Made by a program: the position numbers and the translations under genes
Notes under the pieces: model-generated
What the model was told of the DNA's origin: nothing
Seen by the model: the letters and a program-made list of their open reading frames with translations, nothing else
Databases searched by the model: none
Assembly (NCBI GenBank): GCA_015178975.1
Contig: WHVD01000055.1
Coordinates: 124,001-188,000, forward strand
Reading direction: 5' to 3'
Source of the DNA: Hysterangium stoloniferum
Taxonomy: Eukaryota > Basidiomycota > Agaricomycetes > Hysterangiales > Hysterangiaceae
Length of the DNA: 64,000 bases
Shown here: piece by piece, positions 10,940-22,644 of the stretch
Layout: the number at the start of each line of letters is the position of its first letter
Position numbering within the stretch: position 1 is the stretch's first letter

Positions 10940-13900
10940 ATGACCACTGGCAAGAACCAAACACCGAGATCCTCTGTGAACCCGAGTAGTTCAAAACCTC
11001 ATCAAAGACCTGCAAGTCTGGAACCACCCTGTAACGTCACCATGAGGAAATCTTCGTTGACTTTTCAAAAACCAGCTCCTCCCGGAAGTCCCGTCGAAGC
11101 AGTAGCTGGACCGTCAACGGATGCCCCTCCAAATCCACAAGAAGAACATCCGTCAACTGAGCAGTTGAACGTCCCCAGAGCTAAGGTTGAAATTACCCGT
11201 GCTTCTGAACCCGTTCTCTCGTTCCCGCCTAAACAGGTCATCCTTAAGCAATTCTTTAGGGGTCATATGATTTACACCCAGCCCATCGACTTACAATGGG
11301 ATGCGTACTATGCCGATCGAATTTCTGTGGATCAGGTTACTCCCTTTGTGGAGGAGTACAATACGGACTACCCCCTCTTACCGGTGACTGTAGCAGTCTG
11401 GTTAGGTCGTTATCAGGCTATTTTATCGGCGCAAGATCTATTCACACGACCTGGAACCCTTGAGGATCTAACTCGCTTGATCCCCGAATGGTCGAGCGAA
11501 GTTACTTCTGTTATGGAAGGAGGGAGGACGGTTCTTAAACAAGAAGTGTTCTCTTCATTCCTCGAAGCGCTCCGCATGCACGATGACGCGTTACAAATCC
11601 TTCACGTCCTACTCGGTGGGGATCACATCGTCCCCAAAGTCGACTACCAGTATATATACATTCGGATGCTGGAGGAGTCTCTTAACGGGATTACTCGGAA
11701 TTCTTCATTTGCGTATTTCACTTTAAGGGGTCAGTTAAGGTGAAATCAGAGAAGACTCGATAAGATGGTTTTGGAAGTGCTTTACCCTTATGGTGATTCC
11801 ATCCAGGTACCCGATTCGCCCATCTCCACAACAAGTTCGTTTGTTCGTACCCTGAATGGATCTCCCGACACTCGTTTCCTTCATTCGCTCAATCGTCCCA
11901 TTATTTTGCAAGACTTCCCGTCTGACATGAGGATGCAGGTGGCGGAACATCTTCAGGAAAAAGGAATGGAAATATGCATCCCCCTCTATCAGCCTCAACC
12001 TCGTCGACCTTTGAATACGGTCGAAATCGAGAGAGGGATCGCGACGGAACCTAGCCCTACCCCCCAACAGGAAATTCACCGCTCTCGCATCACGTTTGAA
12101 CGAATCCCTGGCAATACGAACGTGGGTGATGAACCAACTACGACTAGAAATCGATCAGTCGCCAACAGGGGTCGACCGTCTTTCTCCACTGCATTCACCG
12201 AGGGTATAGCTGGTCAAGTTGCTGGTCGAGGATCGCTGAATCCAGTCGATCCTCGCCATTCCCTGCCGATCTCCTCCAACCCTTTTCTGCCATCAGGAGG
12301 ACCTCCTAGTAATTCATCTGGGAGTTCTAGTACCTCAAGCTATGGAGGGAATTCGGGACGTGGGGGGCGTCACGGTAGAGTACCTAACTCTCCCTTTCAA
12401 ACTCCGATGCAGCCTCGAGCCAGCGTGCCTATCGATGACTTACCTAAGGATAAAAGGATCGCTCTTAACACCAATGACATCAAGATCAAATGGTCAGACC
12501 TTCCCAAATATGATGGGACTCAATCCAAGGCGTTGGATTACATCATGGACATTATGAGCCTCTCGGAGATCTCTGACTCCATGAGTACATTGTTGGGAGT
12601 CGCTCTGCCAAGACGACTCACCGGCGGTGCTAAGATCTGGTGGAGCACCCTAGACCATGAACATTGCACTGAATTTAGTCGATCTCACGGATCGTTTCTT
12701 TGGGGCATCGTAGAAGGGTTACTAGGAACTCGTTGGCGTGAATCCTTGGCTCTAGAATGGGAAGCCATGAAGTTTCGACAGGCCGGTCACAATCATGAGA
12801 CACCCGTTCATTACATTCAACGAAGGGTCAAGCTCTATCGATTCTTGTACGGGTTCCACCAAAACTGGAAGGACGAAACGCACAGACTTATCCTGACACT
12901 ACCCACGGAATGGCTTTATCTTCTACAGGGACAACCTATCGACGACATCATGAGCCTACAGACTTACGCGAACAATTTACAAGAGGCTCTGATTAACGCT
13001 TGGGTTCAAACACATTGAGAATGTTATCGGTTTCAGAAACCCAGAGTCATGATCACCGAGCAAGACGAGTCGGATCCCTGGCATGAGGAGGAGCACTCTG
13101 GAAAAATCGACTCCACTAATCGAGGCCACGTCCTCCTCGGTGAACTTGAGGATAAAACCGTCCCTAGGAGATCGAACGCTAAGCAGGGTAAGAAACACGG
13201 CAAGTTCTTTTTCGAACGAAGTGACAAGAAAAGCATCGCCAAGCCTCCGAAGGAGTGTTGGATTTGTGGGAGCTTAGAGCATTTCAAGATCGACTGCCCC
13301 CATGCGGGCAGGATGTCGCACTATGTCTCTATTAACAAGTGCTCCATGCAGAACCCAATGGGGGAGGCGGAGGATCAAAGGGCTTATGAAACGGTTTATG
13401 GATTAAGTGTACAGGGACAAGTACATAACATTGATGAGGAATCGATTTTCATTTCTGTCTACCTTCCTCAGCCAGAGGACAACATCGTTTCAGACGTGAA
13501 AGCATCCTCAAATGAGAATGAGACATTGCAAGTTTATGTTTCTATATCAGACCATGATTTTCTTGAGAAAGGAGACTGGCTAGACGCTCATCGTCAGAAC
13601 CGTGAAGGTCTGACTGAGACGAGAGTTTTATCGCGACCTGAACCTCCCACCATTGAGGAAATCGTCGATGAGGACGCATTTGTGAACCGATCTAAGGAAA
13701 TAAGTCAGACCTACATCATAGAAGACCCCTCTGAGTCAGAGGGATCGGAGGAGGAGAGCTTCCCCTTCGACCCAGGGCAATTACCCAACTTAATTCCTTG
13801 CGATGAGTCAGACTCTGAAGCGGACGACTCTATTTCGAACGCTCCCAAAGTACCTAACGGTAGACGTATCAGGAGGGACATCAAACTGGCTGCAAGAAAA

Positions 13901-16900
13901 GAAAGCAAAAGACCTAGAATTCAATACCCCCAATCCAGTCGACTTATGAAAGAGGATTCGACTATTATCTATCGCAGAAGGGACCCTCCGGGTGGATATT
14001 CCAGTATTGGGATTTCAGCATTACATGTCTACGGATGCGTAGGGAATTCAGAAGCCTCAAATGCTATTAAAATCAGGCTGGACGCCGGAGCTGACCTCTC
14101 CTTAATCTCGGAGGATTTCTATAAGGAACTAGAGGACCACCCTAAACTCAAGCAAGGACTCAAGCTGCGCCTCGTACAACTTACCGGTAATGCCAAAGTA
14201 TTAGGATACGTCAATGTCCCCATTTATCTTGAGGACGACACCGGTATACTCCTCAAATTTACTGCCGAGATGTACGTTGTCTGAGGTATGACTGTCCCGA
14301 TCCTTCTTGGAGAAGACTTTCACGTGAACTATGAGATCGGGACACTGCGAGACCAACCGCTGGGTTCCAGATTGATTTTGCCTGGGAGAGCAGGATCTAT
14401 TCCAGCCAGTTCTTCCAAGGAGCCGCAGCCTTTAACCTTTTCGATTAGCAAGATCCCCTTTGAGGAATTAGCCAATGACTCGTCTGAATTGACTTCCAAA
14501 CCAGACAAAGGAGTGCGTACTGAAAGAGTCGCACGGGCCTCACAAGATTGTACTATAGAACCGGAATCAGCTCGATTAGTACCAATCTTTGTAGGAGATC
14601 TTATTGGTGACCAATGGATAGTCGAGGGAGTTGTCTTACAGAACGACGATGGGAGTATACTAGCTGCTCCCACCACCACCATCTCTAGGGAACGTGCCGC
14701 GATACCTCTCACTAATCCCTCTCTGACGCCAAGAATCATCAGATGAGGGGAAACCGTTGGATTAATTCACGACGCGAACAAATGGGCCCAGACTCCTAGA
14801 TCTTCAACTGAGAGGGCATCGATGCAGTCGACGGCAACCAAGATCGCCCATCTCGTCGAAAGTCTATCAAGAATAGAAGAGGAACGTGTCCTTAATCCTC
14901 AATCTTCCGGGCTGCCCCTGGAATGGGAACTCGCAGACGATTTCGACCCGGCAGGCCCCAAAACGTCAGAAGTTGCCACCACGGAAACGTTTCATGCGGA
15001 AGATCTGCATAAGCTAGTTAATTTAGGTCCTGACATCCCTACCGACATCTCCTCCCACTTGGAGTCAGTATTAACTAAGAACGTCCTAGCTTTTGGAGTA
15101 GACGCGCGTTTAGGACAAGTAGATGTCAAGGTCAATGTCCCCTTAAAAGATGGTGCACAACCTATCTCAATGTCAATGTTTCCAACCTCCCCGGCTAATA
15201 GGAAAGTCATTGACGAACAAATGGACACTTGGTTCCAACAGGGAGTGATTGAACCGTCCAAGAGTCCTTGGGGGGTGCCAGCCTTTGTCGTCTATCGCAA
15301 CGGTAAACCACGAGTAGTGATTGACTATAGAAAGTTGAACAGCCTAACAGTTCCCGATGAATTTCCGCTGCCGCGTCAATCGGAAATCATGCAAGCGCTC
15401 TTGGGATCCAACATCTTATCTTCCTTTGATGCACTAGCTGGTTTTACCCAACTTGAAATGTTAGAGGAAGATAAGCCGAAGACAGCCTTCAGATCCCATC
15501 GAGGACTGTGGCAATTCTGGAGAATGCCCTTTGGACTTCATAATGGACCTTCTATATTCCAAAGGGTTATGCAAACCGTACTTGCACCCTACTTATGGAT
15601 ATTCTGCCTAGTTTATATTGACGACATCGTGATCTTTTCTAAGACATTGGACGATCATTTAGAGCATTTGGACCAGGTCCTACAAGCCATCATTGCAGCG
15701 GGAATCACTCTCTTGCCCAAAAAGTGCTACGTGGGGTATAATTCGATTTTACTACTAGGACATAAGGTGTCTAGACTCGGCTTTTCGACCCATCAAGAAA
15801 AGGTCGCCGCTATATTGGAATTAGCCACGCCTTCTAAGATAGCAGACCTTCAATGTTTTCTCAGAATGGTTCTGTACTTCTCTGCTTACATACCATTCTA
15901 CTCCTGGACGGTTGCTCCACTTTTCAACCTCTTAAAGAAGGTGTTCGTTGGCATTGGGATTCAGAACACGCCCGAGCTTTTGAAGACATCAAAGTTGCGT
16001 TGAGTTCAGCTCCAGTACTTGGACACCCTGCAAGTGGTATGCCTTATAGGTTATACACAGACACTTCGGACTTCGCGCTGGGATGTTGCCTCCAGCAAAT
16101 ACAAAAAATGACGCTTAAGGACCTAAAGGATACAAAAATTTATGCCCAAGCAAGGACAGCTTTCGATCAATCACGAGACGTCCCCATTTTTGTTACTCAT
16201 TATAAAACAAAGGAGCTGGAATTCACCTGGACGGATTCCTGGGCCGCAGATTTTGATGACACCAGTGTCACAGTCGAACGCGTTATCGCCTATTGGAGCC
16301 GTACGCTCAAGAAAGCGGAATGTAACTACTCAGCCACAGAGCGAGAAGCGTTAGCTGCTAAAGAAGGATTGGTCCATTTCCAGCCCTTTATCGAGGGAGA
16401 ACATATCCTTTTGATCACTGACCATGTGGTGTTACAATGGGCCAGATCTTACGAGAATACTAATTGTAGACTGGCCACATGGGGGGTGGTATACGCTGCA
16501 TACCCCGGTCTGGAAATCCTACATAGAGCAGGATGGATACACAGCAATGTTGACCCATTATCTAGACTTCCTCGAGTACCTGACTGTGCTAGCCCCGCGA
16601 GAGACGATCTCTTACCAATCGTAGCGGATTCTTATAACCGGAACGACAATGAGACATTATGGGAGAACAAACCAGTGGAAAAGGCCGTCTTTCTCACTCA
16701 TCACGAGTTAGTTGAACCTGTCGGAACAGTTGAAGAGGTCCCCCAAGCGAAATGGGACTTGCACAACCTTCCCAGAAATGATGAGACTGATGAGGCGGAT
16801 TTTACTCTCTCGAATCCACAATTGCTTATAGAGATCGATGAGAATTACGCTAAGGAACTTCGCGATGGATACCAGAAAGATCCCGCCTTCAGGAATTATT

Positions 16901-18345
16901 ACGCCGCCGATCCCATTTCTCCAAACATGGTAGCCACTCCTTTGCATTATTTTATCGGCAAGAATAAGCTATTGTTCTTTCGAGATTCGGACTGGAAAAG
17001 TCGAATCTGCATTCCTAGCAGCATGACGACAACCATCCTCAAGCTGATACATGATAATCCTTTCGAAGGAGCTCATGCAGGCAGCCACAGGCTTTTTAAT
17101 CTGATGAAAGATCGTTTCTTCTGGCCTAGGATGTTGCATGACTGCGTGGCGTACGCTCGCAGCTGCAACATATGCCAGAAAACTAAAATTGATCATTCCG
17201 CTCGACAAGGAGCTCTTCAACCTGCGGATGTACCCCTACGGCCGTTTGAGGTTGTCTTGATGGACCTGATTACTGGATTGCCTCCTTCTACAGAGGGTGG
17301 TTATTCCACCATCTTCATCGCCGTGGATAAACTCACGCATTTCTTAATCTGTGAACCCACTACTTCAGATCTATCCGCAGAAGGATTCGTGCGAATCTTC
17401 GTGAATAAAGTAGCCGCTCCTTTCGGCCTGCCTTCAAGGATAATCTGTGATCGAGACAAGAGATGGACCTGTAGGTTCTGGAGAGAAGTCTGCAAAGTAT
17501 ACGGAAGTGCCCTTGCAGTATCCTCATCCCACCATCCTCAGACCGATGGTCAAACGGAGAATGCTAATGCAATTGTGGAGCAAATGCTCAGAGCGTACTG
17601 CACCTCTTCGAAGGAGGAATGGTCTAAATGGACTCAAGTAGTGGCTCATACCTACAATTTGATGGTTCAAAGCTCAACAAGCTATGCGCCAGCCTTTTTG
17701 CTGATGGGCTACTTACCAAGAGGAATGTCTAGCTGTCTAGGAGGGAACGACCCTGTGGTCCCCAGAGAATTATCAGATAGCCCTGTAGCCGACCAATGGA
17801 TCTTAGAATTGGAAAATCACCGACAAGCGGCACGGGATTCGATTGCGTGAGCACAAGAAACCCAAGCTCGCAGTTACAACAAGAGACGGAGATTAGTGGA
17901 AGATATCTCAGAGGGGGATTATGTTCTGATTAATCCCCATTCTCTCGAGCTCGTCGAAGCCAAGGGACCTGGAAGAAAACTTATACAAAGACAGATAGGG
18001 CCGTTTGAGGTCTTGGAAAAGATCAATCCTCAAGTCTTCTGACTCCGCATTCCCTCGGAATATCAATTACATCCAGTGATTAATCGAGACCATCTTAAAA
18101 GGTACCACCTCTCCCCTAAGGAATTCGGATCCAGGGAGCTACTCGAGAACCCTCGAGAACTCAATCATAACGATGAGGAGTACGAAGTAGAAGCTATAGT
18201 AGGGCACAAAAAGCATCGAAATCAACTCCTTTTCCAGGTTCGATGGAAAGGATATGGACCAGAGGAGGACACTTGGTTAAACAGCAATGACCTTCATAAT
18301 GCTCCCGCTCTTCTTAGAGCTTACAAGACTATTTATCGAATTTAA
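10940..18345 (+). pseudogene. Ty3 gag-pol polyprotein with chromodomain, broken by TGA codons and one frameshift
   Basis: One frame runs from 10940 to about 15942, then after a 1-nt deletion (in the LLKK-G-VRW context) to 18345, about 2470 codons. In order: a 260-residue N-terminal region of unknown fold; a gag domain (12400-12960); a CX2CX4HX4C zinc knuckle (13256-13297); an aspartic protease with DAG instead of D(S/T)G (14081-14089); RT with YIDD (15614-15625); RNase H (16000-16570); an HHCC integrase finger (17050-17180) and DDE core with MDLITGLP and CDRDKRW; a GPF motif (about 18000); and a chromodomain ending at 18345 (VRWKGYGPEEDTW). In-frame stops at 11741, 13016, 14282, 14744, 17848 and 18040 are all TGA. 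Gag and pol share one frame, so no programmed frameshift is needed in the intact form. Confidence 0.93.
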
Positions 18346-18540
18346 TGATCATTTCACATCCTTACTCCGACAACACTGTTTATCTACTTCTAGCTCTACC
18401 CCCCCACTTTCTTCCCCCTCAGCCTTTCACTTCCATAACCGAGTGGAGCTTGAAATTAATATAAAATACGTAAATTTGCTAAAGAAAATTTTATTCCCCC
18501 TATCTCTTCCCTCCACGTCAACCTCTCTAATCAGTACACT

Positions 18541-21021
18541 ATGTCGCAGGAGCAACAACCCAAACCCAAGTTCCCCAACTTCAAAAGAATACCACGACCT
18601 CAACCTATTAATACCTCTACCACACCATCTCGCACTGAACAAGTCGAGCACTCCACAAGTAATTCTGGAACGCCTTTGCCAATACCCTCCGCTGCACAGG
18701 GCGACATCGTGGGAACGTCCACCAACTCGGGAAACGGAACCGCCTTTACTCCATACGCTCCTCTTCCCAGACCCCGATTTCCCAATTTTAAAAGAATACC
18801 TCAACCTCAAACTACAGTTCCTTCTGCCCCATCACCTCGAACAGAAACTGTCGAGCGTGTGGAGGAGACCTCATCGTCCACGAATCCTACGTGAACGGAC
18901 TCCATTTCAAAAGCTGCACCATGGTCCTCTAATACTTGGGGGGCTCCCTCCGGAACATGGAGCGAAACCCCACCACCTTCTTGTAGTATTTTCCCTTCTA
19001 CCGAAGAGGAGATCAAAAAGAAATGGCAGTCTGAGGCTTTCTCCGTGCAGGTTCAGGAGGAATTGAAAACGCTTAAACGGAAGAGGAGAGAGGAGTACTT
19101 GGAAGGACAGCGGAGGATAGGGGCTAGGGATAATGTCCCTTCAAGGTGGACATGGCAGGAATGGAGGAAAATGGAAGGGCACAATAATCCTTCAACCATC
19201 GCTCCCCCTTCGGGTCATAAATGGACGGATTTCACTGAAATGGATTGCAGCAACGGGGGCACGCCATGTGTTCGGAGTGTAGGACAAAAAAGTAGGAAAG
19301 GAAAAGATGGGGTCACCTTCTACGATTGGGACAAAGTACGAAGGATCAAATTACAAAGCATTGCATTGCGATGTGGAGATGGAGTTGCACTACCTCCCAA
19401 CCCCCTTCACAACGTGGACCTCAGGAACGGACCTACCGGATGGGGCCCGGTGATCTTTCATCTGACTCGGAGGACGACCAATCTCGCTACCCCACCTACG
19501 ACAGCAAGTACCTCGGTGCTGACTGCCATGAAGGTTTCCTACTCCCTGACAACATTCACTTCTTCACGAGTGATCCTAACCAATGACGAAAGCTACCAAC
19601 TTCCGTCAGAGTTTGGAGAGGGTATCGTCCAGCAGACTCTGCAACCCCATCCACTTCCTCTTATCTCCCTCCATCTCCGCCGGTCTCTTCCATACCCACA
19701 TTACAGTGCTTTACACCCTTTTTGGAGCTACTGGGAAGTCTTGTACCATCCTCCGAGCTGTCTTCTCTTCCCCCTATACCACTACCCCTCCCCTTCGCAG
19801 GACATTCTCTTATATCACCGTCCTCATCCATACCCAAGCCTCCTCCAGCACCGCAGCCAATCTCACCCCTCCGCACGTCACCTGACCCTCTCGTCGCCTC
19901 CCACTCTACTCCGATGCCTTTGGTCCCTGTGGTGTCTAACATTCCCCTCACTTCCTTGACAATGCGGAGTCCACCGCCCGCCTCTCCCTACTCCCCTTGT
20001 GTTTCTCTGGGAAGCCCCATTCAGCATCCTAACAATACATTAATGGATATTGATCACCCTATCCCAGAGGTTCTCGCAACGCCTATGGAGGAAGTCCTCG
20101 AAGCATCTCTCGCAGCCATAGACGTCTCCAAGGAACCCCCCCCCCAGCAATGGAAGCCTTCGAGGAGCCTCCCCCCTTAAGCGAAAAAGCAAAAGGGAAA
20201 CGAAGAGCCGATACTCAGGCCGATGAGCCCCTTGTCATGGACCCCCCCCGGCCCACCCCATTCGCAGCCCCCCGCCGCAGCCGTCCTCTCCCCTCCACTC
20301 TGAGGATACGGCTGGCCCCTCCCATCCCTTCCAGTCAAGTTGGATGCACGTGTCCATTCATTACCCCTCTGACATCTTCACTGTGGGACGCACATTAACG
20401 CGACTGGGACCAACCCTGCGGCACCCCCTTCTTAAAGGGCATATCCAGGGGTATAGTGGGTCTCTCACGTTGTCGGACCGCATGAGCGCATTTTATTTAT
20501 GCATCAACGACCCTAAGGAACAGCTGCGTTTAGCGGAGGATATTGAACGGGTGGAACTTTCCATGTTTCGGTCCTTACTTGTCAACTCTTCTTGTGTTCT
20601 TCCTGACCACACACCAACCCACTCTGCAGTGGACCTCGTTGACTTGTTGGAGCAACTGTTGCCGGATTTGGACACCTCGAGAGGAATCCCCTCTGGGGGA
20701 GACATGAGCTCCACACCGCTCATCACTCCTACCCCGCCATCACTACACCCTCGACCCCCTCTCATTGCCCGTATAACTGATGCTTCCACTGATCGCGTTC
20801 GCGCCATAATTCGAACGTGCCAGAAGGCCTACGGTCATTGGGTCTCGTCGATCCAAAAACTAGATGGGTTGACATCCGCCAATGACGCTTCGAGGCGGGA
20901 GGACATCGCTCTTTCCTTTCGTGCCAAGCGTCTCGCCTGGGGCAACACTATCCTACACCTTGGGGGTTCATCGCAGGACGCATGGGGAGGAGTTCCAAGC
21001 ATCCTTCGACATCTTCTTTGA
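18541..21021 (+). pseudogene. Extra gene (ORF3) between the chromodomain and the 3' LTR, unknown function
   Basis: It starts at the ATG at 18541 after a CT-rich leader (18350-18540) that looks like its own promoter. The N-terminus has two copies of a (K/R)FPNFKRIP motif (residues ~10 and ~80) in a Pro/Ser/Thr-rich region, then a charged helix (VQEELKTLKRKRREEYLEG). After a frameshift near 19330-19440 come an acidic stretch (SSDSEDDQSRYPTYDS), long proline-rich tracts and LSEKAKGKRRAD (after a shift at a C run near 20142). After another shift near 20335 there is a globular helical C-terminus ending 26 bp before the 3' LTR. TGA stops occur at 18892 and 19584. I recognise no enzyme domain. It could be an env-position accessory gene or a captured host gene. 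Confidence 0.7.
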
Positions 21022-21030
21022 CATAGCTCT

Positions 21031-21046
21031 TCGACCTGGGGGGCAC
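21031..21046 (+). promoter_or_regulatory. Probable polypurine tract
   Basis: A G-run (tggggggcac) lies directly before the 3' LTR start, the position of the plus-strand primer of LTR elements. It is short and not purely purine. Confidence 0.4.
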
Positions 21047-21676
21047 TGTGAGAGGTATGGCGAAATACACTCAGGAAATATAGTCGGATGAGCTCTTACT
21101 ATATTTCCTTTATTATTTCTATTTTCTCTCTTTTATTATATCTATAATTAGTTCGACGACCTATGTATGTGGTACATCGACTCTTGTGGGTGCACACACG
21201 CCAGACTTATGTATTCTAGTGCCCATAGTTTAGAACTCAGACACTTTTTACACCGCAACCACGACTTACCCAGACACCCATTAGTGTCCTGTAAGTTGTG
21301 ATTGGTGTATCGTCTCGACCATCACAGACGGGCTTTAGCTATCTACTCTATCAGAGTTTCGAACTGTACCAGTTAAAACTCAATCCTCATCGCTACTCGT
21401 GTGGACCACATCCACGCTATTCTATTATTCGACTCTCTAGTACTCTACTTTACTCTCGAGCAGTCGTTCAGAATCGCACTAGACAGTCGATTCTACTTAT
21501 TCATTTTAGCTCTCTACCTTATTCTAGATAGCTACTTCCTTCTACCATATTGAACTGAGTAGTCAATACGCGTTTGTTCTGTATTAGACTTCGACAGTCA
21601 ATACATCTTGGTGTCATACCTAAACGGTCGATATTCTTCGTATATAGAACGGTTAGAACTTCCACCACTCTTCACA
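21047..21676 (+). repeat. 3' LTR of the Ty3 element (630 bp)
   Basis: Same ends as the 5' LTR (TGTGAGAGG...CTCTTCACA), followed at once by the target duplication CCGAG. It holds one copy of the 23-bp unit. Confidence 0.95.
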
Positions 21677-22170
21677 CCGAGATGCAATGCTGGCTGATTG
21701 CATGCTGGAACTTATCTGTTGTGCACAAGCGATGCTTTGTGTGGCCACAGAAGAGGGAGATGATGCTGCATTCTTGTTGCATGCATGGACTGTGTTCAAC
21801 CGTCGCTTCCACTCGATGAACACGAATATCCATTCACTTGCCCTTTTTCTTCATCCTCTATGCCGAAAGCTTGCCATCAATGAAGCAGCAAAAGGCCGGT
21901 CACTCCAGTTTATGGTCGACACTGCTCTTGGTCTTGCAAAGCAATGGAGATGGAGCAAGGAGCAGGCAACCCGGCTTGCAGCCGATGTCAAGCACTATTA
22001 TCAGAGTGAAGTGCCATTTACGGGTGGTGGAAACGACGGTCTTGATTGGTGGTGACATCTTGCCGTGAACGTAGACATTCATCCATTGAAGAAGCTTGCA
22101 ATCCGTATCTTATCAATTGTTCCTCATGTGGGCGAAGTTGAATGACTGTTTTCTGCTCTTGGTGGTACAC

Positions 22171-22644
22171 TGTGAAGAGTGGCGGAAGTTCTGACCGTTC
22201 TATATACGAAGAAATGAGTAGAAAGGAAGGATATTGACCTATTCGGTGCAATATAAGAGAAAGTGAGAGAAAGAGCACGAGATGACGAAGGAGTCAACGA
22301 GTGTGATGGTTCGAGTGGAGGCCTCGACTATTACAGTTCGAGGCCAGAAGTGTTTAGCAGTTCAGATATTGCTACTTATGTAGTAGCTGACACGTTACCC
22401 TGATCACCGCTTGTAGTAGACCTAGTTTGTGTCTTACGAGTGGTGGTTCTTGGGTTAAAGTGTGTCTGAGTTCTAATTGGTGCTGAGTGCACCCACAAGT
22501 ATACACAATGCTTCGAACTAATGAAATATGCAAGATTCGAAGAATATGAAAGATAGAAAAATATGAATAAAATATGTAAAATATAAATGAAATAAAAGGA
22601 GTGTTTTACCACAATGATACTGTGGTAAAAGCATACTCCTCACA
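22171..22644 (-). mobile_element. Solo LTR (family B, minus strand) in the hAT gene
   Basis: 474 bp, starting TGTGAGGAGTATGC on the minus strand and ending CCGCCACTCTTCACA. Perfect 5-bp duplication TACAC (22166-22170 and 22645-22649). It interrupts the hAT C-terminal motif between SALGG and KRCNLS. It is a close relative of the split LTR at 8134-23538. Confidence 0.93.

Larger units (their letters stand above)
9958..21676 (+). mobile_element. Full-length Ty3 (gypsy) chromovirus with an extra 3' gene
   Basis: The element is 11.7 kb: two LTRs, a primer-binding site, a gag-pol frame and an extra coding region before the 3' LTR. The target duplication CCGAG is intact (9953-9957 and 21677-21681). 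It is inserted in the hAT transposase. Domain order is gag, zinc knuckle, protease, RT, RNase H, integrase, chromodomain. A fragmentary relative on the minus strand lies at 34070-37539, and another fragment at 52905-54570. Confidence 0.95.

Noticed and set aside
10940-16000. Programmed ribosomal frameshift between gag and pol
   Set aside because: Gag, protease and RT are in the same frame; the only shift is a 1-nt deletion in the RT-RNase H linker, which the related fragment at 54.5 kb does not share.
10940-18345. Reassignment or programmed readthrough of TGA as arginine
   Set aside because: The intact gene at 2320-5727 and both Crinkler-header genes use TGA as their final stop and have none inside; CpG decay explains the pattern.
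18287-19066. 259-codon ORF overlapping the chromodomain end
   Set aside because: It is a shadow frame of the chromodomain and ORF3 sequence; the real frames show recognisable motifs.
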